A program made the position numbers and the translations under genes. Of a stretch of 20,492 nt of DNA, positions 1 through 7,424 are shown in pieces. The DNA is taken from the NCBI GenBank assembly GCA_003695505.1, contig RFIY01000052.1:1-20492 (forward strand). Direction: 5' to 3'. The DNA is from Candidatus Dadabacteria bacterium (GTDB lineage Bacteria; J088). The first letter of the stretch is position 1. Every line of letters starts with the position of its first letter. The notes under the pieces are model-generated. The model was given only the letters and a program-made list of their open reading frames with translations, did no database searches and was not told the DNA's origin.

Positions 1-623
1 ATCAACAACTGCTTGTAGAGCTGGGGACTCTGCGGCAGCGCGTAGAATTCGGTCGGGTGCAGGCGACTCGGCACCAGAAAGTCGCGTGCGCCTTCGGGCG
101 TACTCTTGGACAGGACCGGCGTCTCGACTTCCCAGAAACCATGTTCGTCCAGCACGCGACGAATCGTCCGCGTGACCTTGTGTCGCGCCGCCAGTCTGTC
201 CTGCATCCATTCCGTGCGCAGATCGAGATAGCGGAACCGCAGCCGGTTCAGCTCGTTCTGGTCCTCCAGTGGATCGTGTACCGGATACGGCAGGTTGGCC
301 GCGGTATTCAGCAATTCCATTTCGGTGACGACCAGCTCGATCTCTCCGGTCGGCAGATTCGGGTTGACCGTCTCCGGCGAGCGCTTGTCTACCTGACCAC
401 GTACCGCGATCACATACTCAGAACGCAGCTTGTGCGAGCGCGCATGCAGATCTGCGTCGTTTTCGGGGCGAAACACGATCTGCACGATACCGCTCCGGTC
501 ACGGAGATCGATGAATACGACCCCGCCATGATCGCGCCAGCGGTGTACCCACCCTGCCACCGCGACTTCGCGGCCTGCGTCGTTGACCGTCAATGCTCCA
601 CACTGCGCCGTGCGCCTGATCAT
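1..623 (-). CDS. aspS: Aspartyl-tRNA synthetase, N-terminal part (runs off the window)
   Basis: Charges tRNA with aspartate in the cytoplasm. About 207 N-terminal residues are visible of a protein normally near 590; the rest lies before base 1. Residues 1-110 form the OB-fold anticodon-binding domain, with GWVHRWRDHGG at 24-34 followed by FIDLRDRSGIVQ. The start of the class II core follows, with TPEGARDFLVPSR and FYALPQSPQLYKQLL near the truncated end, both typical of bacterial AspRS. The ATG at 623 is preceded by AGGAG at a good distance; this ribosome site overlaps the last codons of the lipid kinase gene, whose stop is 5 bases upstream, so the two are probably translationally coupled. His32 matches the histidine (H31 in Pseudomonas aeruginosa) linked to non-discriminating AspRS, which also makes Asp-tRNA(Asn). 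Identification is secure; the relaxed specificity is inference. Confidence 0.95.
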   Translation of the reverse strand, partial: MIRRTAQCGALTVNDAGREVAVAGWVHRWRDHGGVVFIDLRDRSGIVQIVFRPENDADLHARSHKLRSEYVIAVRGQVDKRSPETVNPNLPTGEIELVVTEMELLNTAANLPYPVHDPLEDQNELNRLRFRYLDLRTEWMQDRLAARHKVTRTIRRVLDEHGFWEVETPVLSKSTPEGARDFLVPSRLHPTEFYALPQSPQLYKQLL

Positions 624-628
624 TCGCG

Positions 629-1549
629 TTACTCCTGTTGCAGTCGTGTCATGGATTCGGGCACGAGCACCCGACGCGGTTGTTCATCGACCCGGATATC
701 GACCGGGGTGTTCCCGATGAACTCTCCGTCAGCCTCAACCGCAATCGGCGGATCGGACTCAATCGTTACGCTCGTTACTTTACGATAAACGGTGCCCTGC
801 ATTTGCGCCAATGTGCCCGTCAACATACCCCATGTGTACTTCCAGTAGCGGCACCGCTTCGTTCCTCCGAGCAAACAGACGGTCAGCGAACGCTCTCGCG
901 GATCGGTATCGGGAAAATTGACGTTCGGTCCGCCGAAGTACGGTACCAGCCCCATCACCACACCAAGTACCGGCTCCTGAACAGGATCACCATCCAGCCT
1001 GATACGCCAGTGCGGATTGCGATAACGAAAGTAACCGATTAGCGCGGAAACTGCGTAGGCGAACTCCTGTGCCAACCGTTTCAGCCAGGGATTGACGGTT
1101 GCGACAGCCTGCGCATCGAGGCCCGACGAGACGACGCTGGCGAACGGGACGTCGTTGGCCGTCGCACCCCAGATTTCGGCGACAGCACCTTGCTGCAGCA
1201 TACGTAACCATTCGCGGATGCGGACTGGTATGCCCAGCGCAAGCGCGAGGAGATTGACCGTGCCAACCGGATACAGTGCAAGCGGCACCCGATGCGGCAA
1301 CTCGCGGAGCACTTCGAGCAACGTACCGTCACCACCAATGACGACCAGGGCGCCTTCCGGATGGCGCGCCGCATGGTCTCGGGCAAGCGCCGTCGCGTGC
1401 CCCGGCGCCTCCGTCCGTGCGATGTCGTAGCCCTGTTGTCGAAGCAGGCGTTCGAGCCTGCGGGCGCGCCACCGCGACAGAAAGCGCCCGGCGACCGGAT
1501 TGCGGATCACCAGCGTGCGGTCAGGTGCAAACCGCGATACGTCGTTCAC
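629..1549 (-). CDS. Diacylglycerol kinase-fold lipid kinase (YegS/DagK-like)
   Basis: A lipid kinase of the diacylglycerol/sphingosine kinase fold, about 306 residues, the usual family length. From the chosen start, NPVAGR lies at 17-22, the nucleotide-binding GGDGT at 72-76 and a PVGTVNLLALALGIP segment at 94-108, equivalent to the family's PLGTxNxxAxxLGIP. The C-terminus ends with the typical DGE...TP...VLVP pattern. The frame stays open upstream to an ATG at 1660, but that would overlap uppP by over 100 bases and add residues with no family similarity. The GTG at 1549, one base after the uppP stop, puts the first beta strand (RTLVIRNP) right at the N-terminus, so I prefer it. It lies between uppP and aspS in one gene run. 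The lipid substrate cannot be told from sequence; phosphatidylglycerol or diacylglycerol are the known options in the family. Confidence 0.88.
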   Translation of the reverse strand: MNDVSRFAPDRTLVIRNPVAGRFLSRWRARRLERLLRQQGYDIARTEAPGHATALARDHAARHPEGALVVIGGDGTLLEVLRELPHRVPLALYPVGTVNLLALALGIPVRIREWLRMLQQGAVAEIWGATANDVPFASVVSSGLDAQAVATVNPWLKRLAQEFAYAVSALIGYFRYRNPHWRIRLDGDPVQEPVLGVVMGLVPYFGGPNVNFPDTDPRERSLTVCLLGGTKRCRYWKYTWGMLTGTLAQMQGTVYRKVTSVTIESDPPIAVEADGEFIGNTPVDIRVDEQPRRVLVPESMTRLQQE

Positions 1550-1550
1550 G

Positions 1551-2327
1551 TCAGAAGAGACAACGGGCCGCAATGCCGAGGAGCAGGCAGTACCAGGCAA
1601 AACGCCGGAACCGCCCTCGCACGAGCGTGCCGACGAACACCCGGATTGCCCAGTAACCACTCAGCGCCGCCGCAACGAAACCGACGATGACAACACTGGT
1701 CGGTGGAAGCGAGTCCGGCGCCTGGATGAACTTCAGCAGGACCGCGCCGCAAATCGCGGGCACCGACATCAGGAACGAAAATCGCGCGGCCGTCGCCGGC
1801 TCGATGCCGCGGATCAGCCCAACGGTCACCGTACTGCCGCTACGGCTGATGCCGGGCGTGATCGCAAGCCCCTGTGCAACGCCGATCAGGAGCGCATCGA
1901 GCCAGCCCACGCGGTCGATATTGGCGCGATCCCAGTAGCGCGCCGCGACGAACAACATCGCGGCGGTGACGATCAGAAATGCACCGACTGCATCCGGCCG
2001 CGCAAACCAGGCCTCGAACTGATCCTGGAATCCGAGCCCGATCGCGGCGGTCGGAATACTGGCGAGAACAACCGCCCCAACGAAGCGGCGACCCGATCCG
2101 GTGCCGCGCACGGTTTCCACCGCGATTCTGGCGATGTCGCTGGCGTAAAAGACGAGGACACTCAGCAACGTTCCCAGATGAAGCACCGCGTCGAACAGCA
2201 CACCGGGCGGATGCCATCCGGGCAGCGCATGTTCGAGCAGCACGAGGTGACCACTGCTCGAAACCGGCAGAAACTCCGTGAGTCCCTGAACAAACCCAAG
2301 GACAAGCGCGTAGACGTGGTCGTTCAT
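1551..2327 (-). CDS. uppP: Undecaprenyl-diphosphate phosphatase (UppP/BacA)
   Basis: An integral inner-membrane enzyme that dephosphorylates undecaprenyl diphosphate to the carrier lipid used for peptidoglycan and other envelope polymers. At 258 residues it has normal length. The two signature motifs are present: QGLTEFLPVSSSGH at 14-27, holding the (E/Q)xxxE pair Q14/E18 and the conserved H27, and PGISRSGST at 158-166. Most of the rest is hydrophobic, consistent with multiple membrane helices. The start ATG overlaps the plsC stop by four bases (ATGA) and the stop is one base before the lipid kinase start, so it is an internal operon gene. Family members can confer bacitracin resistance at high dosage. 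Pairing with murI places two peptidoglycan precursor steps in one transcript. Confidence 0.96.
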   Translation of the reverse strand: MNDHVYALVLGFVQGLTEFLPVSSSGHLVLLEHALPGWHPPGVLFDAVLHLGTLLSVLVFYASDIARIAVETVRGTGSGRRFVGAVVLASIPTAAIGLGFQDQFEAWFARPDAVGAFLIVTAAMLFVAARYWDRANIDRVGWLDALLIGVAQGLAITPGISRSGSTVTVGLIRGIEPATAARFSFLMSVPAICGAVLLKFIQAPDSLPPTSVVIVGFVAAALSGYWAIRVFVGTLVRGRFRRFAWYCLLLGIAARCLF

Positions 2328-3091
2328 GTGTTGACTCCGTGCTGCTGTTCCCAGGCCTTCAGATCATTCCACGCCCTGAGTTTGAGTTCGGCGATCGCGG
2401 CACGAACCTGTTCCATCAGCGCATCGCGATCCGCTTCCGTCAGTCCCGCCGTCGGGATCGGCTCCCCGATGCGATAGCAGACCACACCCGGCTTGACGCG
2501 AAACTCTGCCTTTTTCATGCGATCCGCGGTGCCGGCGATACCAATCGGCACGATCGGCACCCCGGCCTTGAGAGCCAGCATGAACCCGCCCTTCTTGAAC
2601 GGGCCAACGTAATCAGGGTCACCGAGTGTACGGGTGCCCTCTGGAAAGACCAGCACATTGACACCTTCGCGAATCTTGCGCCCCGCTTCGTCGAGGCTGC
2701 GGATCGCCCGCTCGCGGTTGCGGCGATCGATCGTGATATGCCCCAGCGCGAGCATCGTCAGGCCGAACACCGGCACCCAGAGCAACTCCCGCTTCGCGAC
2801 GAACTTGGGGCTGCGCGGCAACGTCGCAAGCAGCAGCACAACATCCATGTGACTCTGGTGATTGGCCATGAAGATGTACGGGCCGTCGCCGGGCACGTCG
2901 TCCGTCAACTCGGGCGGCACGCGGATTCCGGTCACGAACAGAATCAGACGCATCCACACCCGGGCAATGGCATCAACAACGACCTTGCGTCGGTCAAACG
3001 GCGAGACGACATAAATCGGAATCGACAGCACGCACATCGCCACGAAGACAACGATGTGGGCCAGCGGGAATGGCAACCAGAAACGTGGCAT
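2324..3091 (-). CDS. plsC: 1-acyl-sn-glycerol-3-phosphate acyltransferase (PlsC family)
   Basis: Transfers an acyl chain to lysophosphatidic acid to make phosphatidic acid at the inner membrane. The 255 residues start with a hydrophobic segment (about 8-30) that should anchor it. The acyltransferase HX4D motif is NHQSHMD, with H78 and D83, and the substrate-binding FPEGTRT is at 149-155. KRELLWVP near 100 and the VPIVPIGIAG segment are also typical. It starts with ATG one base into the murI stop (TGATG) and ends in a four-base overlap with uppP. Its product feeds phospholipid synthesis, and the lipid kinase two genes downstream may return diacylglycerol to the same pool (inference). Gammaproteobacteria often carry several PlsC paralogues, so this may not be the only one in the genome. 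Confidence 0.94.
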   Translation of the reverse strand: MPRFWLPFPLAHIVVFVAMCVLSIPIYVVSPFDRRKVVVDAIARVWMRLILFVTGIRVPPELTDDVPGDGPYIFMANHQSHMDVVLLLATLPRSPKFVAKRELLWVPVFGLTMLALGHITIDRRNRERAIRSLDEAGRKIREGVNVLVFPEGTRTLGDPDYVGPFKKGGFMLALKAGVPIVPIGIAGTADRMKKAEFRVKPGVVCYRIGEPIPTAGLTEADRDALMEQVRAAIAELKLRAWNDLKAWEQQHGVNT

Positions 3092-3900
3092 CAGGATATC
3101 GCTTCCGGCTCGGCGAGCACCTCGATTGGTACCAGTTCAGGCTCGGGGCAGGTTTCGCCCAGAAATCGATCGCCCAGCTCCCGGAAGCGCTCCGGGTCAT
3201 CCGTCGTCAGGATATCGAGCCTTCCCGAACCAGTCGCCGCACGGTCCGCAAGCGATGCCGCGAGCGGTTGGGCCGAATCGACCAGATTGACCTCGACGCA
3301 GATTGCGTTGGCAATCGCATCGCGCAGCAGCGGATAGTGTGTGCAGCCAAGAATGACCGTATCGCAGTTGGCCTCGATCAGCGGGCGAACATACTCGAGC
3401 GCGATCGTCTGCGGGATCGGGCCGGTCGTCCAGCCTTCTTCGGCCAGCGGGACGAACAATGGACAGGCAACCTGAGTTACCTCGGCATGTGGGTCCAGCC
3501 GATGGATCTCGCGCACATAGGCCTGGCTGCGCACGGTACCGCGCGTCGCGAGCACGCCAATTTTGCCCGTGCGCGTTTGCGCGACCGCAGCGCCAGCGCC
3601 AGGCGCAATCACGTCGTACACGGGCACCGGGCATTCCTGCCGCAGGACGTCGATCGCCGCGGCCGACGCGCTGTTGCAGGCGACGACCAGCGCATCTACG
3701 GCCCTGGCCTTCGTCAGATAATGTGCGATCTCGCGCGCGTAGCGGCGCACGACGGTGGCACTCTTCGATCCATAGGGGACGCGGGCCGTATCTCCGAGAT
3801 ATACGAATTGGGTTCCCGGACAGGCCGCGCGCGCCGCGGCGAGCACGGTCAGGCCGCCGACACCCGAATCGAAGATGCCAATGTTACGAAATGCGGACAT
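3091..3900 (-). CDS. murI: Glutamate racemase
   Basis: Converts L-glutamate to D-glutamate for peptidoglycan in the cytoplasm, without cofactor. At 269 residues it has normal length and all catalytic elements: FDSGVGG (D11, S12), GDTARVPYG near 36-44, the first catalytic cysteine in VACNSAS (C75), and the second in LGCTHYPLL (C186, with H188). The ATG at 3900 has no clear Shine-Dalgarno sequence. A short GC-rich hairpin (gccgc-aag-gcggc on this strand) lies just upstream of the start and could affect translation. It is the first gene of the murI-plsC-uppP-lipid kinase-aspS run, with a candidate promoter 60-90 bases upstream. The preceding substrate-binding protein gene ends 95 bases away, so read-through from it is possible. 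Confidence 0.97.
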   Translation of the reverse strand: MSAFRNIGIFDSGVGGLTVLAAARAACPGTQFVYLGDTARVPYGSKSATVVRRYAREIAHYLTKARAVDALVVACNSASAAAIDVLRQECPVPVYDVIAPGAGAAVAQTRTGKIGVLATRGTVRSQAYVREIHRLDPHAEVTQVACPLFVPLAEEGWTTGPIPQTIALEYVRPLIEANCDTVILGCTHYPLLRDAIANAICVEVNLVDSAQPLAASLADRAATGSGRLDILTTDDPERFRELGDRFLGETCPEPELVPIEVLAEPEAIS

Positions 3901-3959
3901 ATGTCAATGGGGCTGCCGCCTTGCGGCGGAAAAGGAGACGGGGAGCAGATCTGCCGAAC

Positions 3960-3989
3960 ATTGTACGCCGCAGCGCGTCAGGCGCTCAA
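3960..3989 (-). promoter_or_regulatory. Candidate sigma70 promoter for the murI operon
   Basis: On the minus strand, TTGAGC (plus positions 3984-3989) is followed after 18 bases by TACAAT (3960-3965). Both are close to the consensus and face murI. The start point would fall near 3953, giving a leader of about 53 bases that contains a small GC-rich hairpin. Found by eye; no transcription data. Confidence 0.45.
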
Positions 3990-3995
3990 CCGCAC

Positions 3996-4946
3996 CTACT
4001 GCACCGGCTGAATCTGATAGCCTTTCTGCGCGGCGTAGCTGAACGCATTGACCGAAATCTCGCTCAATCCAAGCTGCTGCGCGGTCTTGATGTTCACGGA
4101 CAGGCGCAACCCACGGGGATCCTGCCACGGGATCTCCGACACCGGCTTACCCGCAGCGAGTTCCTGCGCGATCTCGCAGATTTGCTTGCCGATCCCCGAA
4201 TAGTCGGCACTGAGGCTGAACAGCGCCCGCGCCCGCACGAAGGCCTCGCTGAACGCGAAGAACGGCGTACGATTCTTGATCGTGAAGGCGAGCAACTTCG
4301 GGAACACCTCGGCGTTGGCGACCGTCGGATCCGGAATCAGCCAGAATGCATCAACGCCGCCGGCAAACACGGCCAGCGCCCGCACGGCGTCCTCTTTCTG
4401 TTCGATCCGCGATGCGACGATCTGGATACCCATCGACTGGGCGACCTGCGCGGCCTTGCGAACCAGATCCCCGGACTTTTTTGGATTGTACATCACGCCG
4501 ATCTTCTTGACCGTTGGCACGATCGCCTTCAATGTCAGCAACTGGGTCTCGATCGGGATGTCCATCTTGACGCCCGTCATGTTGGGTTCACCGGCAAGCC
4601 CCGCCTTGTCCGGATCGAGCACCAGGCCGAACACGACCGGGATGTCGTCGTCGATGTACTGGCGGGCTGTCACCGCGGCCCGGGTTCCCAGCACAACCGC
4701 GACATCGGGCTTCGCATCATTGATCTTACCGGCCAGTTTCTTACCCAGGTCATAGTCTTCGTTCATATCCAGCTCAAGATATGAACCGGAGCAATGGGTC
4801 TTGAAACCAACGATCGTCGTGTTGTAGATATCGATATCCTTGGACTTGAGGATCGCGAACGTAGCCGCCGACACCGATGTTCCCCAACCGGAGAGAATCG
4901 CCGCCAGGAGCAGGCAGAGCATTTGCAGCGAGGTCATTTGCGTCAT
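3996..4946 (-). CDS. Periplasmic substrate-binding protein, ABC_sub_bind family (PF04392-like)
   Basis: A predicted exported solute-binding protein of about 316 residues. From the ATG at 4946 it starts with a classic signal peptide: a hydrophobic core LCLLLAAILSG and likely cleavage after SVSA near residue 27. The mature part shows the two-lobed ABC_sub_bind pattern: PDVAVVLGTRAA, DIPVVFGLVLDP, NMTGVKMDIP, VKKIGVMYNPKKSG, DAFWLIPDPT and SADYSGIGKQ. The frame is open further upstream, but that would overlap the receptor gene and bury the signal peptide; the chosen ATG lies 7 bases after the receptor stop. There is no lipobox. No ABC permease or ATPase gene is nearby, so it may act as an orphan binding protein or sensor. 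The ligand is unknown; family members have been linked to amino acids and other small molecules. Confidence 0.85.
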   Translation of the reverse strand: MTQMTSLQMLCLLLAAILSGWGTSVSAATFAILKSKDIDIYNTTIVGFKTHCSGSYLELDMNEDYDLGKKLAGKINDAKPDVAVVLGTRAAVTARQYIDDDIPVVFGLVLDPDKAGLAGEPNMTGVKMDIPIETQLLTLKAIVPTVKKIGVMYNPKKSGDLVRKAAQVAQSMGIQIVASRIEQKEDAVRALAVFAGGVDAFWLIPDPTVANAEVFPKLLAFTIKNRTPFFAFSEAFVRARALFSLSADYSGIGKQICEIAQELAAGKPVSEIPWQDPRGLRLSVNIKTAQQLGLSEISVNAFSYAAQKGYQIQPVQ

Positions 4947-4953
4947 CGTGCTT

Positions 4954-7377
4954 TCAGAATCGTCCTTCGACGTAGGCCAGCGCACGAAGCGGAATTGTCT
5001 CGCCGCCGTAGCGGGTACCCGCAGCCGGGGGCGACAGGCTGTCCGGACGGGCCACGCCATCAAGTCCGGGGAATTCGATGTGCCTGTCCGATTGCAACTG
5101 ATCTCCGATCACGCCGATTTCCCAGTTCTCCCAGCGCCATCCGGCCTTTGCGTACAGGTTGACATAGGCGGGAATTCGTTGCGTCTCGGCAAAAGCAAAC
5201 AACAGGCTCCCCTTGTCTGGGTTGAGTATGCGCCATACGCGTTCCGACTGCCAATGGGCCGCCGCCGCAAAAATCGGCCCCGTATCGGGCGTGTAACGCA
5301 GACCAACGTTGATCATGTGCTGGGGATCGGTTTTGCTGGAAACCTGCTCGGTCGCGTTGACACCGTTGAGCGGTGCATCGCGAATCACGATAATCCCCAG
5401 ATAGCTGTAATTGCCGAAGGCCTGCAGATCTTCGACGATACGGTACTTCAGCGCCGCCTCGGCACCGTAGCTGTTTGAATCTCGCCCTTCGTTACTGAAC
5501 CGAACAGTCCCGGGATCGAACTCGACAAAATTCCGGTACAGGTTGAAGAATCCATCCACGGCCCAGCGAATGTCACCGTACCGTCCGTTGTACCCGGCAT
5601 CAATACCGGTGACTTCCTCATTCTTGAGATCGCGGTTCGCGAAATTGAGGCCCAGCGGTTCGAATGCCGACAGTTGCATTTGCGCCTCGAAAAATGACGG
5701 CTTTCGGAACGCGCGCCCGGCGCCAATGCGCACACCATGGGCTTCATTGATCGGGACGATGATGCTGAGACGGGGGCTGATCGTCAAGCGATCCCCCAGT
5801 GCCGCGTCGGGCAGATACAGGCTCGAAAAGTCACTGCGCACACTTGCGTTGATGATCAGTTTTTCGATCGGACGGTACTGGTTCTGCAGAAAGACACCCG
5901 CCCGAACTTCATTGGAAACCGGATCCACCATCTGCTCGGAGTGATAGCGGTTCCAGCGCAGGTTCGCACCCACGGTCAGGCGGTCGGTGTCTCCGAGCTC
6001 GAAATCGGCAATCATGTCTGTATTGACCGTGTCCACATCCCAGACCATCTGCGGCAGGACCGGCGCCAGGGTCGGATCGGCGATACCGAAGCGGCCGTCC
6101 CAGTGGTTGTAGTACGTCTGAATCCGTACCGGCCCCACCTGAGTCCGTAACCCGACATTGGTATTGACCATCTCCGAGGTCGTCTCTCCAACGATCAGAA
6201 ACTGCTCGCCCTGCAGACCCGACACGCCGACATTGATATCCACCGGCGTGTCGCCGATCTTGAACAGCAGGTCAGAACGAGCCGCAATCGAGCGCAGTGC
6301 ACGTTCATCCTTGTTGGTCCCGGAACGATCTTCGCGGTATCGGCCACTCGCGGTATATTCGACTTCACCCGTGACGCCGGATGCGCGCACGCGCAACTGC
6401 GGGCCGCCGTAACGCGTCTCGTAATCTGCCTCGATACCGTATGCGTGCTCGAAACTCTCCGGGCGTTTCGGAATAAACTGAACGATCCCGCTGAACGCGT
6501 TGGCGCCGTAGAGCGCGGATCCCGGCCCCCGGATGACTTCGATACGTTCGATATCATCGAGATTGAATGACGTTCCCTCTATGAACGGAGCGCCAAACAG
6601 CTCGACGTTGAGTTCACGCCCCTGCTCCAGCATCAGGACGAGATTGTTCGATTCATCGGCGAAGCCGCGTGCGCCGACGATCGTATTGGCCTCATTGACG
6701 CGGTAGACCTGCATACCGGGAACGAACCGCAAGACATCTGCGGGGCTGCGAAAGCCAAAGGCCTCGATATCGTCACGGGTCAGCACATAAACCGCCGACG
6801 GCGCCTCATTGACGCTTTGCGCCTGTTTTGACGCCGACACGACCACATCCTCGACCTGCAGCAACTGAAATTCGGCTTCCAGTGCATCGAGTCCGCTCAG
6901 ATCCAGGCCCTCCAGCTCCGCCGACAGTGATTCGGCATCGAATCCGGCCATAGCGTCGTCGGCTGGCGCTGGATCGACAGCCTCCGCACGCACCGGTTCG
7001 CGGGGACCGGCAAAGACATCAAAACGCCTGCCTTCGCGGTCGACCACACGCAGAAAATATTCCGTGTATTCTGTCCCAAGACGCTCTGCATCAATGTTTG
7101 CCTGAAAGTGACCATCGTCGGAACGTACGACAACCGGCCGAAACTTTCCCTGCCCGTCCGCACGCACATAAACAATCGCATACCCGACCGCATCGACCGG
7201 AGCGATCGAAAAGGACAGTTCGAGCGCACCCCCTCGTTCGTACTGCCGAATCGGCTCGTGTTCAACCGACCACTCGACATCTGCGGCCCACAGCCGACCG
7301 GAAGATACGACGGTCAGGATGAATACTGCCAGACTGAGAAGTCGCGGTCGTGTGCTCACGGTGTTCATTTGCTGCAT
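4954..7377 (-). CDS. TonB-dependent outer-membrane receptor with N-terminal extension
   Basis: A predicted 22-strand outer-membrane receptor for active uptake powered by TonB-ExbBD. Of 807 residues, 1-31 are a signal peptide (cleavage near LWA-ADV). Residues 32-130 are a beta-rich extension with an Ig-like feel (YFLRVVDREGRRF). Residues 131-172 form an acidic linker. VEDVVVSAS at 175-183 resembles a TonB box. The plug follows (about 176-303) with APSAVYVLT, DVLRFVPGMQV, GARGF, IERIEVIRGPGSALYGANAFSG and IVQFIPK. The rest is barrel, ending in YVEGRF with the terminal aromatic residue typical of outer-membrane proteins. The ATG at 7377 has AGGAG four bases upstream. It sits between the kinase-FGE gene and the binding protein gene and is probably co-transcribed with both. 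The ligand cannot be named; siderophore or cobalamin receptors share the fold. Confidence 0.93.
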   Translation of the reverse strand: MQQMNTVSTRPRLLSLAVFILTVVSSGRLWAADVEWSVEHEPIRQYERGGALELSFSIAPVDAVGYAIVYVRADGQGKFRPVVVRSDDGHFQANIDAERLGTEYTEYFLRVVDREGRRFDVFAGPREPVRAEAVDPAPADDAMAGFDAESLSAELEGLDLSGLDALEAEFQLLQVEDVVVSASKQAQSVNEAPSAVYVLTRDDIEAFGFRSPADVLRFVPGMQVYRVNEANTIVGARGFADESNNLVLMLEQGRELNVELFGAPFIEGTSFNLDDIERIEVIRGPGSALYGANAFSGIVQFIPKRPESFEHAYGIEADYETRYGGPQLRVRASGVTGEVEYTASGRYREDRSGTNKDERALRSIAARSDLLFKIGDTPVDINVGVSGLQGEQFLIVGETTSEMVNTNVGLRTQVGPVRIQTYYNHWDGRFGIADPTLAPVLPQMVWDVDTVNTDMIADFELGDTDRLTVGANLRWNRYHSEQMVDPVSNEVRAGVFLQNQYRPIEKLIINASVRSDFSSLYLPDAALGDRLTISPRLSIIVPINEAHGVRIGAGRAFRKPSFFEAQMQLSAFEPLGLNFANRDLKNEEVTGIDAGYNGRYGDIRWAVDGFFNLYRNFVEFDPGTVRFSNEGRDSNSYGAEAALKYRIVEDLQAFGNYSYLGIIVIRDAPLNGVNATEQVSSKTDPQHMINVGLRYTPDTGPIFAAAAHWQSERVWRILNPDKGSLLFAFAETQRIPAYVNLYAKAGWRWENWEIGVIGDQLQSDRHIEFPGLDGVARPDSLSPPAAGTRYGGETIPLRALAYVEGRF

Positions 7378-7424
7378 CAGACTCCTGCTCTGCCTGACCG
7401 GTTCACGCCAACCGCCCGACCGCT

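Noticed and set aside
1550-1660. ATG start of the lipid kinase at 1660
   Set aside because: It would overlap uppP by over 100 bases and add Ser/Cys/Gly-rich residues absent from the family; GTG at 1549 fits better.
1500-3337. Long plus-strand frames antisense to uppP, plsC and murI
   Set aside because: Their composition is Arg/Asp/His-rich without motifs, and the opposite strand encodes clear enzymes.
3915-3927. GC-rich hairpin before murI as a terminator for the binding-protein gene
   Set aside because: No T run follows on the minus strand and it lies only about 15 bases before the murI start; it may instead be a leader structure.
3459-4784. Long plus-strand frame (441 residues) across murI and the binding protein
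   Set aside because: It is Arg/His/Pro-rich and antisense to two well-identified genes, as is common in GC-rich DNA.
4947-5063. Upstream extension of the binding protein to 5063
   Set aside because: It overlaps the receptor gene and would place about 39 charged residues before an otherwise standard signal peptide.
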